From NCBI RefSeq assembly GCF_023913755.1, contig NZ_JAMXBJ010000027.1, positions 9,820-63,474 on the forward strand: a stretch of 53,655 nt of DNA, written 5' to 3'. Positions 49,849 to 53,655 of this stretch are shown here, one piece after another (position 1 is the first letter of the stretch; each line of letters starts with the position of its first letter). Under the pieces are notes generated by a model. That model worked only from the letters and a program-made list of their open reading frames with translations. It searched no databases and was not told the origin of the DNA. The translations under genes and the position numbers were made by a program. The DNA comes from Pseudarthrobacter cellobiosi (GTDB lineage: Bacteria; Actinomycetota; Actinomycetes; Actinomycetales; Micrococcaceae).

Positions 49849-49873
49849 GTTGTGGCAGCACCGATGCCACAAC
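49849..49873 (+). promoter_or_regulatory. Stem-loop just upstream of the leuS ribosome site
   Basis: GTTGTGGCA and TGCCACAAC form a perfect 9-bp stem with a seven-base loop, followed seven bases later by the AGAGGG ribosome site of leuS. No T tail is present, so termination is unlikely. It could stabilise the read-through transcript or affect ribosome entry. Confidence 0.5.
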
Positions 49874-49892
49874 AGAACAGAAGAGGGCAGCA

Positions 49893-52424
49893 GTGAGCGT
49901 TCAGCCGGAGACAGAGACCGGAACAGCAGCAGTGGCAGCGGTAGCACCCGAAGAGGGTGCCTACAGCTTCGCGGCGATGGAGGCCAAGTGGCCGCAGGTG
50001 TGGGAAGACCTTAAGGTTTTCACGCCTGTGGATGATGGTTCCCGCGAGCGCCGCTACGTGCTGGACATGTTCCCGTACCCCTCAGGTGACCTGCACATGG
50101 GCCACGCCGAGGCTTTTGCCATGGGCGATGTTGTGGCCCGGTACCTGCGGCAAAAGGGCTTCGACGTCCTGCACCCGATCGGCTGGGACTCCTTCGGCCT
50201 GCCGGCGGAAAACGCCGCCATCAAGCGCAATGCCCACCCGAGCGAGTGGACCTACGCCAATATCGACACCCAGGCTGCGTCGTTCAAGCGGTACGCGATC
50301 TCTGCGGACTGGTCCCGGCGGGTGCACACCTCGGACCCCGAGTACTACCGCTGGACCCAGTGGCTGTTCAAGCGCTTCTACGAGCGGGGCCTGGCATACC
50401 GCAAGGACTCCCCGGTCAACTGGTGCCCCAAGGACCAGACCGTCTTGGCCAATGAACAGGTGGTCAACGGTGCCTGCGAACGCTGCGGCACCCCCGTCAC
50501 CAAGAAGTCCCTGAACCAGTGGTACTTCAAGATCACCGAGTACGCTGACCGGCTGCTCGATGACATGGACGAGCTGCGCGGCCACTGGCCCGAGCGGGTT
50601 CTGGCGATGCAGAAGAACTGGATCGGCCGCTCCGAAGGTGCCCACGTCAACTTTGTGATCGAGGCCGTCGGCGGCAAGCCCGCCAAGGACGTCACCGTCT
50701 TCACCACCCGCCCGGACACGCTGTACGGCGCCACGTTCTTTGTTGTCGCAGCCGACGCGCCGATCGCCGTCGAACTCGTCACCGAGGAGCACGCCGCGGC
50801 CTTGGACGCCTACCGCGAACAGGTCAAGGCACTCACCGAAATCGAACGCCAGTCCACCGAACGCGAAAAGACGGGCATCTTCACCGGCCGCTACGCGGTC
50901 AACCCGTTGAACGGCGAAAAACTGCCGGTCTGGGCAGCAGACTACGTCCTGGCGGACTACGGCACCGGCGCCATCATGGCCGTCCCCGCGCACGACCAGC
51001 GCGACCTCGATTTCGCCAAGACGTTCGACCTTTCCGTCCGCGCCGTGCTGGATACGGGCGAGGACGATCCCGCGGTTTCCGGCAAGGCCACCTCGGGGGA
51101 GGGCACACTCATCAACTCGGGCGTTCTTGATGGATTGCCGAAGGCAGAGGCGATCCCGGCTGCCATTGACATCCTGGCGAAGCAGGGCACCGGCGAGAAG
51201 TTCGTGAACTTCCGCCTGCGTGACTGGCTGCTGAGCCGCCAGCGTTTCTGGGGCACGCCTATCCCGATCATCCACTGCCCTGCCTGCGGCGAGGTTCCCG
51301 TCCCCGACGAGCAGCTGCCCGTCAGGCTGCCGGCGGACCTGCGTGGCGAGGACCTGTCCCCGAAGGGCACGTCACCGCTGGCCGCCGCCGAGGCGTGGGT
51401 CAACGTTGAGTGCCCCAACTGCCATGGGCCGGCAAAGCGCGATACCGACACCATGGACACGTTTGTGGACTCGTCCTGGTACTTCCTGCGGTTTGTCTCG
51501 CCGCAGTACACCGAGGGTCCGTTCGACCCGGCGAAGATCAACGAGTGGATGCCCGTGGGGCAGTATGTGGGCGGCGTGGAGCACGCCATCCTGCACCTGC
51601 TGTACGCCCGCTTCTTTACCAAGGTCATCCATGACCTCGGCATGATCGACGCCGACGAACCCTTCAGCGCGCTGCTGAACCAGGGCCAGGTCCTCAACGG
51701 GGGCAAAGCCATGAGTAAGTCGCTGGGCAACGGCGTTGACCTCAGTGAGCAGCTGGACAAGTACGGCGTGGACGCCGTTCGTTTGACCATGATCTTCGCG
51801 TCCCCGCCGGAGGACGACGTCGACTGGGCGGACGTTTCGCCTTCGGGCTCCGCAAAGTTCCTGGCCCGTGCCTGGCGCCTGGCGCAGGACGTCACCAGCG
51901 AGCCTGGCGCCGATGTGACCGCCGGTGACCGTGCCTTGCGCTCCGTCACGCACCGCACCATCGCGGACGCCGCCGCGCTGCTGGACACCAACAAGTTCAA
52001 CGTGGTAGTGGCCAAGCTGATGGAGCTGGTCAACGCAACACGCAAAACCATAGATGCAGCCGCCGGCGCCGGCGGGGCGGATCCTGCCGTCCGGGAGGCG
52101 GCGGAAGCCGTCGCCGTCATCCTGAGCCTCTTCGCGCCGTACACCGCGGAGGACATGTGGAACGTCCTGGGTCACCCGGCTTCCGTGGCGAACGCCGGCT
52201 GGCCGGTGCACGACGAAGCGCTGCTGGTCCAGGAGACGGTCACCGCGGTGGTCCAGGTCCAGGGCAAGGTCCGTGACCGCCTCGAAGTCTCGCCCGGGAT
52301 CGGCGAAGACGAACTGCGGGAACTGGCGCTGGCCAGCGAAAACGTCCAGCGCGCGCTCGACGGCCGTGGCATCCGCACGGTGATCGTGCGAGCGCCTAAA
52401 CTGGTCAACATCGTCCCGGCCTAG
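49893..52424 (+). CDS. leuS: Leucyl-tRNA synthetase
   Basis: Class I synthetase charging tRNA-Leu, 843 residues. The HIGH box is HMGH at 68-71 in [15 protein letters not shown]. The KMSKS box is AMSKS (606-610) in [15 protein letters not shown], with the leading Lys displaced one residue. The CP1 editing domain (about 225-420) has [16 protein letters not shown] and [17 protein letters not shown] zinc-type insertion has CPACGE and CPNCHG, and the C-terminal anticodon domain follows. GTG 49893 after AGAGGG is preferred; the frame is open to 49803, but that start lies in the attenuator. The first 30 residues are Ala/Thr-rich. Expression is probably leucine-responsive through the leader. Confidence 0.96.
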   Translation: MSVQPETETGTAAVAAVAPEEGAYSFAAMEAKWPQVWEDLKVFTPVDDGSRERRYVLDMFPYPSGDLHMGHAEAFAMGDVVARYLRQKGFDVLHPIGWDSFGLPAENAAIKRNAHPSEWTYANIDTQAASFKRYAISADWSRRVHTSDPEYYRWTQWLFKRFYERGLAYRKDSPVNWCPKDQTVLANEQVVNGACERCGTPVTKKSLNQWYFKITEYADRLLDDMDELRGHWPERVLAMQKNWIGRSEGAHVNFVIEAVGGKPAKDVTVFTTRPDTLYGATFFVVAADAPIAVELVTEEHAAALDAYREQVKALTEIERQSTEREKTGIFTGRYAVNPLNGEKLPVWAADYVLADYGTGAIMAVPAHDQRDLDFAKTFDLSVRAVLDTGEDDPAVSGKATSGEGTLINSGVLDGLPKAEAIPAAIDILAKQGTGEKFVNFRLRDWLLSRQRFWGTPIPIIHCPACGEVPVPDEQLPVRLPADLRGEDLSPKGTSPLAAAEAWVNVECPNCHGPAKRDTDTMDTFVDSSWYFLRFVSPQYTEGPFDPAKINEWMPVGQYVGGVEHAILHLLYARFFTKVIHDLGMIDADEPFSALLNQGQVLNGGKAMSKSLGNGVDLSEQLDKYGVDAVRLTMIFASPPEDDVDWADVSPSGSAKFLARAWRLAQDVTSEPGADVTAGDRALRSVTHRTIADAAALLDTNKFNVVVAKLMELVNATRKTIDAAAGAGGADPAVREAAEAVAVILSLFAPYTAEDMWNVLGHPASVANAGWPVHDEALLVQETVTAVVQVQGKVRDRLEVSPGIGEDELRELALASENVQRALDGRGIRTVIVRAPKLVNIVPA

Positions 52425-52482
52425 TCCGGGGCACCGGCCGCCGGGCCCAACCGGCGGCCGGCCCTAAACCAGGAGGCGCCCC

Positions 52483-53508
52483 TTGCCCGACCGTGACGCC
52501 GCTGCGTGGCTCTGGCTTCGGGAGCGACTGGCTGCCCTCCGTCCCGCGCCGCGCCAGGGCACGCCACTGCCGGCAGCCCCGGCGGCGCCCGCCGTCGTCG
52601 TCCGTACCGCGGTGGTGACCGATTCTGCCTCAGCTCTGCCGGCCGACTGGGTGCATGCCTGTGCAGGGGACGGACGCCTGACTGTCATCCCGATGCCTGT
52701 TATGGTGGGCGCGGAAATCTACGGCGAGGGCGAAGACGACATCACCGAAACCATTGCGCTGGCACTCGCCAGTGGAACGTCGGTCAAGACGTCCCGCCCG
52801 TCACCCGGACAGTTTGAACAGGTCTTCCTGGCCGCCGAACGCCTGGGCTACGAAAGCGTGGTCTCCATCCATATTTCCGGTGGCTTGTCCGGGACCGCGG
52901 ATGCGGCCCGGCTGGCGGCCAGCCGGGTGACCATCCCCGTGGAAATCCTCGACTCCGGTACTGTGGGCATGGCCCTGGGCATGGGTGTGCAGGCAGCGGT
53001 TGCAGCAGCCGCCGAAGGGCGTGACGCCACAGCAGTAGCCGCCGCGGCGGCGGAGCAGTTCGCGCGAACCAAGGTCTATTTCTACGTGCCCAGCCTTGAA
53101 CAGCTCCGCCGGGGCGGGCGGATCGGCGCGGCCGCGTCGCTGCTGGGGACCATGTTCGCCATCAAACCCATCCTTGCCGTCGACGACGGAAAGATCGTGC
53201 CGCTGGAAAAGGTCAGATCGGCTGCAAAGGCCGTCGCCCGGCTCGAGGAGCTGGCCGCCGCGGACGCCGCGTCGCGCCCTCGCGGCCAGGCCCGCCTCGC
53301 CGTCCACCACTTCGGGAATCCGGCTGAGGCAGAAGCTTTGGCAGCCAGGCTGTCCGCGGACCTGCCAAGCTGTCCGCCAGCCCAGATCAGCTCCCTGCCC
53401 GCCGTCCTGGCAGCCCACGCGGGACTTGGCGTGCTCGCGGTGATCGTGGGGCAGAGCGGCCCAACTGCGGGGAGCTCGGAGCCGGAGCTCCCCGCAGTTT
53501 CCACATAG
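52483..53508 (+). CDS. DegV family protein
   Basis: A fatty-acid-binding two-domain DegV protein (341 residues). In some bacteria DegV/FakB proteins present fatty acids to the kinase FakA; no FakA-like DAK domain gene lies nearby, so the role is open. The core starts at VVTDSASALPADW (about 44). The ligand region has TSRPSPGQF (Thr-Ser pair), VSIHISGGLSGTADAARLA (Ser-Gly-Thr-like loop) and LRRGGRIGAA. About 42 extra residues, amphipathic and basic, precede the core. TTG 52483 is well supported by AGGAGG six bases upstream. The last codons are formed by the operon terminator. Confidence 0.88.
   Translation: MPDRDAAAWLWLRERLAALRPAPRQGTPLPAAPAAPAVVVRTAVVTDSASALPADWVHACAGDGRLTVIPMPVMVGAEIYGEGEDDITETIALALASGTSVKTSRPSPGQFEQVFLAAERLGYESVVSIHISGGLSGTADAARLAASRVTIPVEILDSGTVGMALGMGVQAAVAAAAEGRDATAVAAAAAEQFARTKVYFYVPSLEQLRRGGRIGAAASLLGTMFAIKPILAVDDGKIVPLEKVRSAAKAVARLEELAAADAASRPRGQARLAVHHFGNPAEAEALAARLSADLPSCPPAQISSLPAVLAAHAGLGVLAVIVGQSGPTAGSSEPELPAVST
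53463..53503 (+). terminator. Terminator embedded in the 3' end of degV
   Basis: AACTGCGGGGAGCTC (53463-53477) and GAGCTCCCCGCAGTT (53485-53499) form a perfect 15-bp stem with loop GGAGCCG, followed by TCC. The hairpin lies wholly inside the degV reading frame, whose stop is at 53506-53508. It would terminate the leuS-degV transcript, although the T run is short. Confidence 0.7.
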
Positions 53509-53522
53509 CGGTTTCCACATAG
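53497..53522 (+). repeat. Short tandem repeat over the degV stop codon
   Basis: GTTTCCACATAG occurs at 53497-53508 and again at 53511-53522, separated by CG (14-base period). The first copy contains the degV stop codon TAG. It looks like a small local duplication; no function is evident. Confidence 0.8.
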
Positions 53523-53531
53523 GGCAGGCCC

Positions 53532-53586
53532 GGCCTGTCACCGGCGGCGTTGTATCCCTAGGTGCGTGGGTCAGAAATGACAGGCC
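53532..53586. repeat. Inverted repeat in the region after degV
   Basis: GGCCTGTCA (53532-53540) and TGACAGGCC (53578-53586) are perfect 9-base inverted copies 37 bases apart. They lie between the degV terminator and the possible start of the next gene, so a regulatory stem or a pair of protein sites is possible. Confidence 0.5.
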
Positions 53587-53644
53587 CTAATTCTTAAAAC
53601 GCCGACAGAATAACCATGTCCTGGTAGGGGCGGCTGGGAGAATC

Positions 53645-53655
53645 GTGGGCATGGT
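53645..53655 (+). other. Possible start of the next gene at the window edge
   Basis: GGGAG (53636-53640) is followed by GTG (53645) and ATG (53651) in the same frame, which runs off the window. In actinobacteria degV is often followed by comEA, but only three codons are visible and no identity can be claimed. Confidence 0.3.

Noticed and set aside
49713..49892. T-box riboswitch before leuS
   Set aside because: No T-box bulge consensus (AGGGTGGNACCGCG-like) was found; the short Leu-rich frame plus terminator explains the region better.

Overview
The window is high-GC DNA from an actinobacterium. Gene order and protein sequences fit best with Arthrobacter, Pseudarthrobacter or a close Micrococcaceae relative. 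The evidence is the run mltG-aroE-aroC-aroK-aroB-TPR-efp-nusB, then pyrR-pyrB-pyrC-(membrane protein)-carA-carB-pyrF-mihF-gmk-rpoZ-coaBC-metK-priA, and finally leuS-degV. Actinobacterial hallmarks include mIHF, a PriA without Walker motifs, many GTG/TTG starts and dense stop/start overlaps. This assignment rests on recognition, not on a database search.

Layout. (1) 1-6643: a chain of overlapping housekeeping genes for cell-wall glycan release (mltG, 5' end outside the window), the shikimate pathway, EF-P and NusB, closed by a strong terminator. (2) 6673-15070: an accessory catabolic operon under a GntR/FadR repressor. It has a TIM-barrel isomerase/decarboxylase-like protein, a DhaK-type erythrulose kinase, an RpiB-type DerI, a 3-hydroxyacyl-CoA-dehydrogenase-like oxidoreductase, an SDR, a 30-residue membrane peptide, an ACS-type MFS transporter and a LerI-type triose-phosphate-isomerase homologue. 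It reads best as conversion of a C4/C5 polyol or sugar acid to D-erythrose 4-phosphate. (3) 14982-16244: a convergent PrsW-like membrane protease. (4) 16308-25315: the pyrimidine operon behind a PyrR-binding RNA loop. (5) 25336-31421: mihF, gmk, rpoZ, coaBC, metK, priA.

(6) 31444-35312 (minus): SorC-family regulator, aldo/keto reductase, alpha/beta hydrolase and GT4 glycosyltransferase. They diverge from (7) glpD-glpF-glpK, 35434-39706. (8) 39825-47525 (minus): a four-gene export system of two different CusA/CzcA-type RND permeases around a very small lipoprotein adaptor, followed by a secreted protein of unknown function. (9) About 47.7-49.4 kb: an IS110-family element with an intact DEDD transposase and an unusually structured upstream non-coding end that could encode its bridge (guide) RNA. 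(10) 49676-53522: leuS preceded by an apparently leaderless eight-codon peptide with three consecutive Leu codons and an intrinsic terminator (an attenuator), then degV, whose last codons form the operon terminator. The following gene may start at the window edge.

The observations most worth following are the leuS attenuator, the folded RNA upstream of the IS110 transposase, the asymmetric tandem RND system, the GntR-controlled C4 operon with its micropeptide and matched operators, and the PyrR loop. All structures were found by eye. No folding, homology search or expression data were available.
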